Assembly: GCA_037176705.1 (NCBI GenBank)
Contig: CM073889.1
Span: forward strand, 50,957,596 to 51,021,595
Direction of reading: 5' to 3'
DNA length: 64,000 bases
Source: Molossus alvarezi
Lineage: Eukaryota > Chordata > Mammalia > Chiroptera > Molossidae
Part shown: in pieces, positions 50,050 to 60,400 of the stretch
How the letters are laid out: every line of letters starts with the position of its first letter
Numbering within the stretch: position 1 is the first letter of the stretch
Program-made: the position numbers and the translations under genes
The notes under the pieces: model-generated
What the model was told of the DNA's origin: nothing
The model's input: the letters and a program-made list of their open reading frames with translations, nothing else
Databases searched by the model: none

Positions 50050-50580
50050 TATTGACCTTCTCCATAGATATCCACTAACCTAACTTCTTAGCCAACAAAT
50101 GACATACGTTATTTTGGCCTATTTTATACTTTATGTTAATAGAATCATGTGTTATACTTCTTCTGGTAAACATTGTGTTTCTGAGATTTATAACATTATT
50201 ATTTTGGGTATCATTATTTACCCTTTTTACTGTTGTTGGACATTTGACTGGTTTTCCTTTTGGGGGCTATTATGATTCATATTTCCATGAACATTTTTGC
50301 AGATGTCTTATGGTAAACATATGAATAATTTCTGTAGAGTATTTACCAGGAAGGGAATAATTGTATAATGTATCTATATGTTCAACTATAAGAAATACTA
50401 AAGTTTCTCCAAGTAGTGATAAAAATTTACACTCTCACTAGGAATGTATGACAATTTTAGTTTTTCCACATTGTTACCAACATTTTGTACTGGATCTCAT
50501 TTCCATTTGAAGCCATTTTGGGGGTTGGTATATAGCACTGTTCTTTTAAAATGTTGTTGGTAGTGTCATGCCTGCATACT
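50050..50580 (-). mobile_element. Ancient L1M ORF2 C-terminal remnant
   Basis: 'ttaccaggaagggaataatt', 'actctcactaggaatgtatg', 'ccacattgttaccaacattt' and 'atttccatttgaagccattt' follow, on the minus strand, the old L1 ORF2 end also represented by younger copies such as 1310-1600. It is heavily diverged. Confidence 0.6.
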
Positions 50581-51308
50581 AGGAAGGAGGGACATGGTCT
50601 CTTCTCCCCTTCCTTGCCCACCATGGAGTTTGCCATTTTGGCTTGAGGTATGGTGAGCAGGTACAGATAAGGGATAGAAAAATCTTACCCATCTTGGATT
50701 GTCATATGAGATCTAATACCCTCTGGGCCTGCAAAGCATATACAAATTTATTTCTCATCTGGACATTTTTGTGTGTTCTTTGAAGACCCCCACAGACATT
50801 CTGAATCATCAACTCCAGTTTGCTTGAGAAAAGGCCATGCATTTTTTTAACAGCATTTTCTGAAGAGGTCCACTTGTCCCTCTGTTGGGCTTTTATTGAA
50901 CAGGATCTAAGTCTCCATGGCAGCCACATCTGAACCCTAGAAAACACCCAGCCTCCTTTCCCTGACTAATGGGGAAGGCCTGGACTATCCCCACAGAGCA
51001 GTACTCCTGCTGGTTTGGACTCTGACATTGCTGGTCTGCCCAACTCTGCCTTTTAGATTGTGCAGGCAGGAATTGGTCATCTGCCCTCTGTTTATGGGCT
51101 TCAGCATAACAACAAACACCAAGATAAATCTTTTAGGTAAGCCTGGGACCTCAGGTGAGCAAAAAGGGGATAAAGGGAAGTAGATGAGAACAGCCTGGCT
51201 AAGCACTGTAGGCAAGAACTGGACATGCCAGGAAGCACCAGAAGAAAGCAAGGCCTGGAATCAGGTCACAGTCTAGAAGAAGGAGCTTGTCTTGCAATGA
51301 AACCTTTA
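50581..51308. other. Single-copy DNA, no feature
   Basis: No gene signal. Minus-strand frames at 50702-50947 and 50985-51251 have no recognisable domain. Confidence 0.45.
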
Positions 51309-51310
51309 TA

Positions 51311-51585
51311 GTCGTCCCTCGCCACTTTGTGCTTCGATTTTCGCGACTTCACTCTATAGCGGTTTTTTCAAATATATTCATTAAAAAGCTGACTGAAACA
51401 GTGAAAATGATACAGCGTGTGCTCGGTTGTCTGAGTCAATTATACACCCCTGTATTACAATTACAATGAAAATTACTGTACAGGTGGACTATAGGCCAAT
51501 GTATTCGAGCACCCCAGGAATCCTTCAATGCCAAGTGCAACCGCTAGAGTCTGGAACAGATTAACCATAATAAACGAGGGACGAC
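51311..51585. mobile_element. Tigger/pogo-like MITE with TA flanks
   Basis: Perfect 11-bp terminal inverted repeats, 'gtcgtccctcg' (51311-51321) and 'cgagggacgac' (51575-51585), are directly flanked by TA (51309-51310 and 51586-51587). The left interior 'gtgcttcgattttcgcgact' resembles ends of Tigger-like elements. The element is 275 bp and non-coding. The precise family is uncertain. Confidence 0.85.
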
Positions 51586-51663
51586 TAAACTCACTAAATG
51601 TTACCAATCACAGGTTCTATAACCACTAGGCATGTCAATCGGTAAATATAATATAAAAATTAG

Positions 51664-51676
51664 AAGTCCCATCTGA
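51664..51676. repeat. TSD, left copy, of Ves SINE
   Basis: 'aagtcccatctga' recurs at 51893-51905 as 'aagtcccacctga'. Confidence 0.88.
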
Positions 51677-51892
51677 GCCAGGCCCATGTGGCTCAGTGGT
51701 GCCATGTGGTGTCAACACAGGCACCAAGAGGTCACCAGTTCAATTCCTGGTCAGGGCACATGCCCAGGTTGTGGGCCAAATCCCCAGTGTGGGGCATGCA
51801 GGAAGCAGCCAATCAATGTTCTCTCTCATTGATGTTTTTATCTCTCCCTTTCTCTCTCTCCAAAAATTAAGAAAGAAAAAAAAAATTTTTTT
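51677..51892 (+). mobile_element. Ves SINE, second subtype
   Basis: Head 'gccaggcccatgtggctcag', B-box-like 'agttcaattcctgg', body 'gtcagggcacatgcccaggt' and 'cagtgtggggcatgcaggaa', CT-rich stretch and A-rich tail. It lacks the gaggata hairpin end of the other subtype. The TSD is 13 bp with one mismatch. The head is diverged, so this is an older insertion. Confidence 0.9.
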
Positions 51893-51905
51893 AAGTCCCA
51901 CCTGA

Positions 51906-52413
51906 AGAATGTAAATTTGACTTGATTCCTCTACAAACCGGTCATTTCTCATAATGAAAACCTGAGCAAAATGAGCTTTAAACGTGTATAAGGAGCATTC
52001 TGCCTTCTGATAGCATGTTCCTCTGGCATGGTGGTGTCTTCTCGTGGTTGTTCAGCCTCAAGGGGCATGACCAATGGTACACATGGTGTCTGACTTCATG
52101 CTTTTATCTAGCACATCACAGTTCTGGTGGTTGAGATGTTAGACAAAGATTGTTTGTCACTGTTACATGCTCTATTTATATGATTTTTATTTCCTCAGTT
52201 TAAATAGCACATTATTCAGGAAGAGGAAGTCAGTTATTTTTATGAGCTTCAGCACTAATGTTTTACTTTTGCTCTTCACTTTAGAAATTGGGTTTTCTAT
52301 ATATCTTTACAACCAGGTAAGAGAGGGTAGCTATATAACTAAAGAACCAGAGTGCACATTAAGTGTTTTGATATGAAATGTTCCATTGGGCTGTGCATAA
52401 GCTCAGCACCTCC
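51906..52413. other. Single-copy DNA, no feature
   Basis: No exon or repeat recognised between the two SINEs. Confidence 0.45.
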
Positions 52414-52427
52414 TGGGTGTGAATTTA
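52414..52427. repeat. TSD, left copy, of Ves SINE
   Basis: 'tgggtgtgaattta' is perfect with 52682-52695. Confidence 0.92.
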
Positions 52428-52681
52428 TTTTTTATTTTTTTTATCCTCACCCGAGGACATTTTTCCATTTTTTGTACAGACAGAGTGGGAGGGAGAGAGA
52501 GGAAGAGAGAGAGTGAGAAACATCGATGTGAAAGGGACACATCGAGTGGCTGCCACCCGCACGACCAACCAGGGCCGGGGACAAACTGCAACCAAGGTAC
52601 ATGCCCTTAGCGGGAACCGAACCCGGGTCTCTCCGGACCGCAGGCAGGTGCTCTAACCGCTGAGCCAAACCGGCCAGGGCT
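52428..52681 (-). mobile_element. Ves SINE, hairpin-end subtype
   Basis: Read on the minus strand: 'gccctggccggtttggctca', a good B-box-like 'gggttcggttcccgct', body, CT-rich stretch and hairpin (complement of 52444-52457), then tail. It has a perfect 14-bp TSD. It is the least decayed copy and a useful local reference for the subtype. Confidence 0.95.
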
Positions 52682-52695
52682 TGGGTGTGAATTTA

Positions 52696-53689
52696 AAGGA
52701 CATTTCCGTTGTCCGGGCTGTGACTGAGCCCTGCCCACAGTGAGCCTCCTCGAGTCCAAGTGTTTTTTGGGTTCTAACCAGTGATTCCTGTGTTCTGATC
52801 CTGAGCCCTGTGTTAAGGCTCTCTCTCCTTCCTCTTTGACTCTTCCTCAATAAAGACTTCATAAGGGTGGAAGTCATGGCTCTCTGGGTCCCACTGAGCC
52901 CCCACTGGCACACAGATATTGTGGCTGGGTGCTGCTCAGAACCTAGCCAGCCACCTGCATATTTTTGTTTTCTGAGAAAAAGGCCCCCCAAAAGAAAGGA
53001 ACACAATTCACTGGTGACCTGTGCGCAAAAGGAGGAGGAGGAATATCCAGCTAGAAGGGAGGTCCCCACCCAAAAAGGGAACAGATGCTCCCCTGCCATG
53101 TTCAGGGCATAAATGGAATTGCAGACTGGTCTGGAGGCTGGTAATCAGAGTACCATCTTCCAGCCACTGCACTGGCCCTGTGGTCCTGCTTTCATGGTGA
53201 CAGAGGTGATGCTGAGAGAAAGCTATATGTAGGTCACCTGCCTTTGGAATGCGAGCTCCTGAGAGAGGTGCAGCACTTAGCCTTACCTAAATTTTTTACT
53301 CCCCTTTTGGTTGGTACTCATTTGATTGTGTTCTGGCAGGAGGAACTGTCTACTGTAACACTGTGTGTGCATCCTGCAGTTTCATAGGAGTGTACCTTCG
53401 CCCTGGGAAAGCAGAAGCAGGCTGTGTGAGCTCCAACCTGAGACACAACACATGAAAGAGCCCCCCAGAAGCAGATCTCAAGATACTGTGAGAATAGGTC
53501 ATATGTTTAGGAGGGGACTGTGGGTAGACTGGAGGTGAGCAGGGCAATGAAGAAGGAGAGGACGGATTTGCCAAGGGGGCATTGTGAACAGGTTGGGACC
53601 TACCCCATACACCATCCAGGTGGCTGTGTTGAGCAAGTACATGGGCATGGGGTGCCCCCTCTCCCTACTGCATCTGCCTTAGCCTGTGA
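52696..53689. other. Single-copy DNA, no feature
   Basis: Open frames at 52653-53112 and 53350-53574 are not supported as exons. Part may be an unrecognised 5' portion of the following LTR. Confidence 0.45.
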
Positions 53690-53935
53690 CCTCTGAGAAT
53701 GTTGAAGTGAGTGCAACCCAGGCCTCTCTGAGTCCAAGTAGAGCCTGTAGAGCCTGCTCCTTTCCCCACCCACCCTCCTCCACTTCCTACTGAACGACTC
53801 CCAAATTCCTGATCCTTAGAAACTGGGATAGATGTAAGTACTTATTGTTGTTTTAAGCCAAAAAATTGGTGATTTTGTGTTTCTCAGCAGTGGGTGATGT
53901 GTACACCTGTTAGGCAATAGCAGACTGAGTGTGGA
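53690..53935 (+). mobile_element. MLT1-like MaLR LTR, 3' part
   Basis: 'aattcctgatccttagaaac', 'gtacttattgttgttttaag', 'ccaaaaaattggtgattttg' and 'cagcagtgggtgatgtgtac' follow the characteristic 3' end of MLT1 LTRs (ERVL-MaLR, non-autonomous). No internal retroviral genes accompany it. The left edge is approximate. Confidence 0.72.
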
Positions 53936-54824
53936 TGCCAGTGGGCATCTCACCAGTGGCAAAGAGCCTGAAAATCAGGCTGGCCATAGGTGGTCCTCAG
54001 GGAGCACTCTCCAGGTGGAGAGCATTTTCACAGTCGATGCAAACATTTAGAATAACCATAATTGCAGTCAGGAAACAGATGGCTTGCTCTAATTAGATTA
54101 TATGAGGAGGGTTTATTTACAAAGGCAGTGTTACCACCCAGAGCTGAAGGCACTTTCCCTGGAGGACTGACTGGTATTAAAAACCAGGCTTTCACCTACA
54201 GGGAATTCACCACTCACACAAATAGGTGTTAACTAGATACTGTTATTAGAAAGGAGGCAATCAGGAGTTTATAAACCCCTGGGGGCCATAAACCAGTCAA
54301 GAGGGAATGGGATATGGAAATAACACCCAATAAAGTGAAAACAACATTAGGAGAACCTAAGATCTGGTCTGCTTCCCTTCCTGAAAACTAGAACTTCATG
54401 TGTGGAGTGCAGGTTATGTACAGGATGAGTCACAGTGGTGCCTCTCCAGGGCTTTGCACACCAATAAGGCAGGCCCTCAGGGAACACAGCTGCCATGACT
54501 AGATGGACCTACAGGTGGAGCTGGGCTAAAAGGCAAACTTTCTTCAGGCAGGATCAGTGGATTCCTCTGGGAGGTGGAGCTTACAGACTCCTAATTCAAT
54601 CAGCTTCATTTCCAACTACTATGAGATACCTGAAGTGAAAAGGTGATTCTGTTGGGAAGACATAGGTCACAGGATCCTCTCCACAGTGGAGGATCTATGC
54701 CTTTCTCTCTGCAAAATTATGGTTCTTATCTTGGTTTGCCTAGACTGTCCTAACATAGCACAACAAGTTCCACATCCTGGGAAACCAGAGTAGTCAGCCA
54801 TCTTGGTCTCACCCTTGCCTGCAC
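53936..54824. other. Single-copy DNA, no feature
   Basis: No gene signal. Some stretches may be very old repeats that I cannot name. Confidence 0.45.
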
Positions 54825-54965
54825 AATGAAATCACCTGTGAACTTGAAAGTCATGGAGAGCCAAAGTTCCAGTCCAGAGCTTCTGACTTACCTGGCCTGG
54901 AGTGTGGCCTGGAGTTTTCAAAGTTCCCTGGAGATTTGTACGTGCATCAGGTTTAAGAACTCAAG
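54825..54965 (+). mobile_element. MER5A-like hAT MITE
   Basis: 'aatgaaatcacctgtgaact', 'tggagttttcaaagttccct' and 'gtgcatcaggtttaagaact' follow the order of MER5A, a non-autonomous hAT-Charlie element shared by placental mammals. Confidence 0.65.
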
Positions 54966-55031
54966 CTACAAAGCTTTTTTGACATATGCAGTTGGCCCTG
55001 GGGTCCAATTTTTCAGTGTATTTGCTTAAAC

Positions 55032-55107
55032 ATTCACTACACTAGGGTATAGATGAGTCTAGATTTCCAATTAGGATAAGCAAAATCTATACCCTAGTGT
55101 AGTGAAT
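55032..55107. repeat. Perfect 23-bp inverted repeat, 30-bp loop
   Basis: The arms at 55032-55054 and 55085-55107 are exact reverse complements; the core reads 'cactacactagggtatag'. The right arm touches the broken 5' edge of an old L1 ORF2 fragment. Confidence 0.95.
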
Positions 55108-55790
55108 TGTACTGGGGGTCCTAGCCACAGCGATCAGACAAGAAAAAATAAAAGACATCCAAATTGGAAAGAAGGGTGTAAAACTGCCATTATTTGCAAA
55201 TAACATTATATTATATATTGAAAACCCTGAAGATTGCACCAGAAAACTACTAATTCTAATAAATGAATTTGGCAAAGTAGGAGGATACAAAATTAATATT
55301 CAGAAATCAGTGGCATTTTTGTACACTAATAATGAACTATGAGCAAAAGAATCTAACAAAACAATCCCATTTACTATTTCAACAAGAAATATAAGGTACT
55401 TAGGAATAAAGTTAAAGGAAGTAAAAGAGCTATACTCAGAAAATTATAGGACATTGAAGAAAGACATTGAGAAAGATATAAATAAGTGGAAGCATATACC
55501 ATGTTCATGTTATATGAACATCATTAAAAAGTTCATACTATACCATTCAACAATATTCTTATTAAAGTACCAATGGCATATTTCACAGATCTAGAAAAAA
55601 TATTCCAAAACTGTATATGGAACTGAAAAGATCTCAAATAGCCACAGAAATCTTGATAAAGAAGATCAAAGTTGGAGGTATCACACTACCGGATATCAAA
55701 CTATTCTACAAGGCCATTGTAAATCAAAACAGCCTGGTACTGGCATAAAAACAGGCATGTAGACAATGAAACAGAATTAAACAAGAGAAG
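55108..55790 (+). pseudogene. Old L1 ORF2 fragment (RT core onward)
   Basis: Reading by eye gives a FANN where FADD is expected ('gcaaataacattatattata', about 55194), then [23 protein letters not shown], and ISTRNIRYLGIKLKEVKELY, and ends at about 55790 before the C-terminal domain. Several stops are present and the 3' half is absent. It is a remnant of an old, once autonomous L1. Confidence 0.8.
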
Positions 55791-57336
55791 CATTACTTAA
55801 ATGTGTCAAGTCTGATGGGATAGTCCTCTGAGACACAGGAATTCATTGCAGGGGCTTCAGTCCAGGGATAAGAAATAAAGAGTGTTCAGTTTGCCTCCCT
55901 CCCTCTATGTATTGCTCCTGAAGCAAAGCTCAGAGCAGGCAACATGGACAGTGATAATGGCAGAGATAGTAGCAAATGCCATTCTAAATGGAGAATGGTT
56001 GCTTGGTTGAAGATGAACGGTTACAGTGAATCATGTTCTAGGACCTTGGAGTGCAGGAGTACTGTTAGAAAATGAAACTCAGCTAATTAAGACTTAATTA
56101 CTACTGTCATAGGAGGTTTCCTATTTTGCATTTCCTTAACCCAGCCTCATTAAAAATTGTGGATTTTAATCCCAAGCTCATTTCCAAGCCAAAACAATTA
56201 AGGGAGGAAGACATAAAAACTGGCCTTTGAAACCCAGAAATTAGGGGAAAGAGAAGGAAGCTATGAATCAGACCCAAGTCCCTTCCCAACTGGACAGAGC
56301 TTCAGATTTCATCAGATTAGGTCAGGAATGCAGAGTATAAAAATTCATTTTGTGAGTCTTCTGAGAGTTTCACCCTTTGTGGTCCATTGCAAAGGCCTTG
56401 TCCTTTTTAGTTTGATTGAAAAATACACTGGCTCCCATGCTTGCCTACACAATGCTGAAATACCACTGGTGACACATAGAAATGAGATCCAGCCAGAAAC
56501 CTTCCTTCAGGAAGGACTGGGTTGGGGAGGAATACATGTGTCTACCAAAAAATATCAAATCAGATACAATATCTAAAACCTCCATGTTCCTGCCACCTCA
56601 TGACCATAAGAAACATGAATCTTATTAAACCAACACCATATTATTGTAACTCAGCAACCAGAAATGTAAATATTGGTCTTATATCAAACTACTGTATTGA
56701 AGGATGAATTGTAACAAATCTAGCTGTGTAAGGAAGAGAGACAATAAGGAAAGCATGATTCCGGGACCACCAGCTGAAGAGTAGTCTCAGTATCCTGCAG
56801 TTGATTTAATAATCTCATGTCACATTGTCTTTTATGGGCAATGAGAATCATAATATCCTTCCCCACACTCATACTATGCTGTAAAGATTAAATAAGAAAG
56901 TGTGAACTTCAGAAAATTTAATGTTATTCAAATAAAAATAAGTGTCATTATTGGGTAAAAAGCAGGGCACTAGAAGTGTGGTATTTATTCCATCCCTAGC
57001 ATTCTGGTGCCTGAGACCCCAAGACCCACATTTGTGGTGCTCACCTGGGTTACTGCTGATTATAGGTGTTTGCTTGAGACTCTGTTTTTTGTTTTGTTTT
57101 GTTTTTGTTTGTTTTTTTATACTTTGAGTGCCTTGCAGTTGAGAAGCAAGTAATCAGCAACAGTCCCCCATTCCTTCCTTCATAGTTAGAGAGAACTGCT
57201 GTCATCAGCTAGGAGCAGGCACTGTTCCCCTTGGCAAGACCTCTCTCCCTGGAATCAGTTAAATTCAGGTTGGAAGGGAGCAGAAGTGAGCTATGCACAC
57301 ACTTCATTTGTTCTGACTTGCTCATCTTGACTTTCC
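55791..57336. other. Intronic single-copy DNA upstream of the SYNDIG1 exon
   Basis: No exon is recognised. A T/G-rich run ('ttttgttttgttttgttttt') lies at about 57087-57117. Confidence 0.5.
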
Positions 57337-57371
57337 TTTTTTTACTCCCCACTTTCTTTTCAACTCTGCAG
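57337..57371 (+). promoter_or_regulatory. SYNDIG1: Splice acceptor of the SYNDIG1 terminal exon
   Basis: A pyrimidine tract ('cctttttttactccccactt', 'tcttttcaactctgcag') ends in AG at 57370-57371. The exon starts with a full codon (phase 0, ACC). The strength of the tract and its position at the family exon boundary decide the exon start. Confidence 0.88.
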
Positions 57372-57530
57372 ACCAATAAAGCTGTGGCCAAAGGGGACTT
57401 TCACCAGGCCAGCACCAGCTCTCGGCGGGCCCTGTTCCTGGCTGTGCTCTCTATCACAATAGGAACTGGCATCTATGTGAGTGTGGCCGTGGCCCTCATT
57501 GCCTACCTCTCCAAGAACAATCACCTATGA
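57372..57530 (+). CDS. SYNDIG1: SYNDIG1 terminal coding exon (synapse differentiation-inducing protein 1)
   Basis: The exon encodes 52 residues and a TGA stop. It opens [20 protein letters not shown], the cytosolic loop and basic stretch. A hydrophobic segment follows (about residues 21-45, [12 protein letters not shown] then VAVALIAYL) and the end is SKNNHL. This is the C-terminus of SYNDIG1 (TMEM90B), a CD225/dispanin-family membrane protein that binds AMPA receptors and promotes excitatory synapse development. The full protein is about 258 residues; earlier exons lie outside the window or were not found. From memory of mammalian orthologues, Phe in KGDFHQ, Ile in GTGIYV and Ser in YVSVAV are the only changes. 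SYNDIG1L is the paralogue to exclude, but the match to SYNDIG1 is near complete. Confidence 0.92.
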   Translation, partial: TNKAVAKGDFHQASTSSRRALFLAVLSITIGTGIYVSVAVALIAYLSKNNHL

Positions 57531-58650
57531 GCTTCTTCTGGGCACACGGGAAGAACTTGGGGCCAGTTTTGTGCAGATGGAAAGCAAGCAGGGCTGGCAA
57601 GAGAGAAACACCTGTGTGATGCTGTATAATATAAATTATTGCCAAACAACTCCATATACCCTGAAATTTTCTACTCATGGCTTTCTTTTGTTTTTACCCT
57701 TTAATTTTATTTTCACAACACTTTGTAAAACACAAGACAGATGGGTACTGCTGACTCTTCTAAGTGGAAGCTCTAAATATCTTTATCCTTAAGGCTCTCT
57801 CTGTATGGATTTTGGTGAATTAATGACAGTACAGCTCTCTCTGCAGCCTGCCAATGCCTAGAAAGCCATACCATTAGCAATATACAAATAGTAAAAACAT
57901 GTTAATTTTTTATGGAATATGGTCCAATAGGCAGAAGGAAGGGGACATGCCACTCTTCTGTTTGTTGTCCTGCTTGACTCCTCTGCCATTCCCCCAATCC
58001 ATGTACCTTCCTATGGAAAGAAAACAGGCCAGAGCAGAAAGATGGGAAAAACTACTGACAGGAACCCTGTTATCATTGGTTTTCAATGGATCCAGCAAAG
58101 TCAGGACGGTGTGGGACCTGTCCCCAGGCCCAATCTTTTATTCCCTCCACTCCCCAGCCTAGAATCATTTAGCCTCCCTTGGAAGATGTCCAAATTTAGC
58201 AGCTACCACATAGCAATCTGCAATCTTAGGCCTCATTGATCTAGGGTGGGGGGAAGCAGGCCACAGTCTGTCCAAAGACTCCTCCCAGAAGGACCTCAAG
58301 GAAAAGGAGCTGTGGACACCATCTCAGCATAAAGACAAACTTTGGCACTAACCTTGGTGATAAGCAGTGGCACTAGTGATCTTAGAAAGAGATGAACATT
58401 CTCTGTCAACTAAATGAATAGCTTTTTTTTTTTTTTGTAATTTTTTTAAAGTGCAAATATTGCTTTATGCTGCTTAAATTATCAGATGAATGTTGAGAAA
58501 TAATCACCATTTTAATACCATTTTATTGCTGTTTCACTAGTGTTCATTATTTAACAAAAATTATATTTTAGCTCTTTTGCTTAAGACTTTCCTTTCTGAT
58601 TAATACTGTTTCTTAGGTTTCACTTACAGTTTTTACATTTTTAAATAACT
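57531..58650 (+). other. SYNDIG1: SYNDIG1 3'UTR (extent uncertain)
   Basis: Sequence after the stop is AT-rich in its later part (58400-58640) and free of young repeats, as expected for a 3'UTR. I see no canonical AATAAA before 59 kb; variant signals such as 'aatata' (57629 and 57881) are possible. The given end is a guess. Short frames here are not genes. Confidence 0.5.
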
Positions 58651-58839
58651 GCAGAGCCACCCAGGACTTGGTTTCCAAAACAGTAGTAGAGTATTATAAG
58701 ATGAGAATCACATCATTTCTGACTACTTAAGTTCCACCTTGAACACTGTCAATATGTATTATTGTTCTGATACTCTCTGCGGATGCTGAAACCATGTCTC
58801 TAGAGCAATTGTTTCACCCCAGCACTTACAGAATTTCTG

Positions 58840-58932
58840 CTGCCTGGATCCCGGTCCCAGATTTTTTATTTGATTAATTGAGGTCTAGGCTCATGATTCC
58901 CATGTGCAGCAGGAGTTAAGAACCACTGTCCT
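58840..58932 (+). mobile_element. MER5A-like hAT MITE fragment
   Basis: 'aatttctgctgcctggatcc' and 'cccatgtgcagcaggagtta' followed by 'agaaccactgtc' match the end of MER5A-type elements. It is diverged and partial. Confidence 0.65.
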
Positions 58933-59109
58933 GAAATGAGAACTCAGGTTTGATCTCCTTCACCCTTGACCTTAGACCCTTAATATTCTGAAAATTATTG
59001 GCACTGCCTTCCTGGGTCAAGTCGAAGATCTTTTACCATTTGGTTCTAATGGATGCTTCAAAAACATGCTCTAAAAAGAATATATGGAAAAAACAAAAAC
59101 AAATGCCCC

Positions 59110-59320
59110 TATAAAAATCAGCATAATCTGGTGATAGCATGGATTTGGGATCAAACCAACCTGGATTTCAATCCAGTTGCGCTACTTTCTAGCTATATGA
59201 TCCCGGGTAGAGGGATGTACTTCTCTGAACCTCATCTCTAGAAGAGGATAAGTAAAGCCCACTTCCTAGGATTGCTGGTAAGTGAACACAGAGCTCAGCG
59301 CCTGGCACAAGTTATGTAAA
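59110..59320 (+). mobile_element. MIR SINE
   Basis: 'tggtgatagcatggatttgg', 'cctggatttcaatccagttg', 'tttctagctatatgatcccg', 'cttctctgaacctcatctct' and 'cagcgcctggcac' give nearly the whole MIR order in sense orientation. Confidence 0.82.
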
Positions 59321-60029
59321 GGAGTTGTAGTGGCTGCTACCCAGTCTTTGGATAGTCATCCTTTGGTCTGTTTGTGCCCTCTTATTTTTTCAGCCAAATA
59401 TCTCAGGGTTTATTTATCAGGAATCACTGTATGAAATGGGCTTCGTTGTATTTGTCCTAAAACAGTTCATTTGAAGTTTAAGAGGTGACAAAAGTTTCAT
59501 GTCTTTGGATTTTGTTAAGTAGAACCAACCTTATATGTCATGTCCCGTCACCTCCACCACCATATTGTGGTTGCTCTACGCTAACTCTCCTGTGCCCAGA
59601 CACCCTGTCTTCTACTAGAAGACCAACCTTTCATCTTCTCTTAGCCACTGCATTTTCAGATGAAAAAGCTTGCATTTAAAATGGCTCAGGCTTCTCTGTA
59701 TTTTGTGAAGGTCTACCAAGTCCTTCCCAAGGACCAGAACCAGGACCACATGTGGTACCACATGGTGTGAGTGGTCATATGTGTGTGTAAGGGTTAGGGC
59801 CAAACCTGTCAGGAAAGCTGAATGAAGCACATGTGGTCCCACAGTCCACTTGATAAGTAGACACAGCACAACCCAGTACTCCTAGGACCAGCGCGTCATC
59901 CTCAGTGTCTTGTTAGTGACTGCTGAGCAGCACAACAATCTTCTAAGTGTGTCAGGGTTGCCATGTACTTCTAAATTCACATTATCTTAGTTGTCATTGC
60001 AGCCATGATGGATGAGGCAGTGCCATGTG
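59321..60029. other. Single-copy DNA, no feature
   Basis: No gene signal. The minus-strand frame at 59615-59869 has no recognisable domain. Confidence 0.45.
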
Positions 60030-60400
60030 CAGACCCTGCACTAGGCACTGGGCCCACATTATCTCATGTATTACCAAGGACCCCAGCAGGTAGGTGAAAA
60101 GACGACATAGCTCGGCCAGTGTGGCTCAGCGGATTGAGCATCATCCCATAGACTGAGAGGTCCCAGTTTGATTTCCAGTCAGAGCACATGCCTGGATTGC
60201 AGGCTCAATCCCCAGTAGGGGGCATGCAGGAGGCGGCCGATAGATGTTTCTCTCTCACATCAATGTTTCTATCTCTCCTTCTAAAAAATAAAATCAATAA
60301 AAACATTTTTAAAAAAAAAGGTGACATAATTAAGATTCAGAGAAGGTAACACCCAGCACCACACAAGAGGCAGCTGTAGAAAACCCCAGCCCAGCCAGCC
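60030..60400 (-). mobile_element. MIR SINE split by a Ves SINE
   Basis: The left part has 'gcactaggcactgggcccac' and 'attatctcatgtattaccaa'. The right part (60321 onward) has 'gattcagagaaggtaacacc' and 'cacacaagaggcagctgtag'. This is the antisense MIR order with a 210-base Ves insertion between the parts. Confidence 0.75.
60110..60320 (+). mobile_element. Ves SINE, second subtype, inside MIR
   Basis: 'gctcggccagtgtggctcag' head, 'cagtttgatttccagtcaga' B-box region, 'cagtagggggcatgcaggag' body, then 'aaaataaaatcaataaaaac' tail. Flanks 'gacgacata' (60101-60109) and 'ggtgacata' (60320-60328) are a degenerate TSD. Confidence 0.85.

Noticed and set aside
57231..57371. Upstream extension of the SYNDIG1 frame (47 codons from an ATG at 57231)
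   Set aside because: The extension includes the pyrimidine tract and splice acceptor and has no similarity to the family. The exon starts at 57372.
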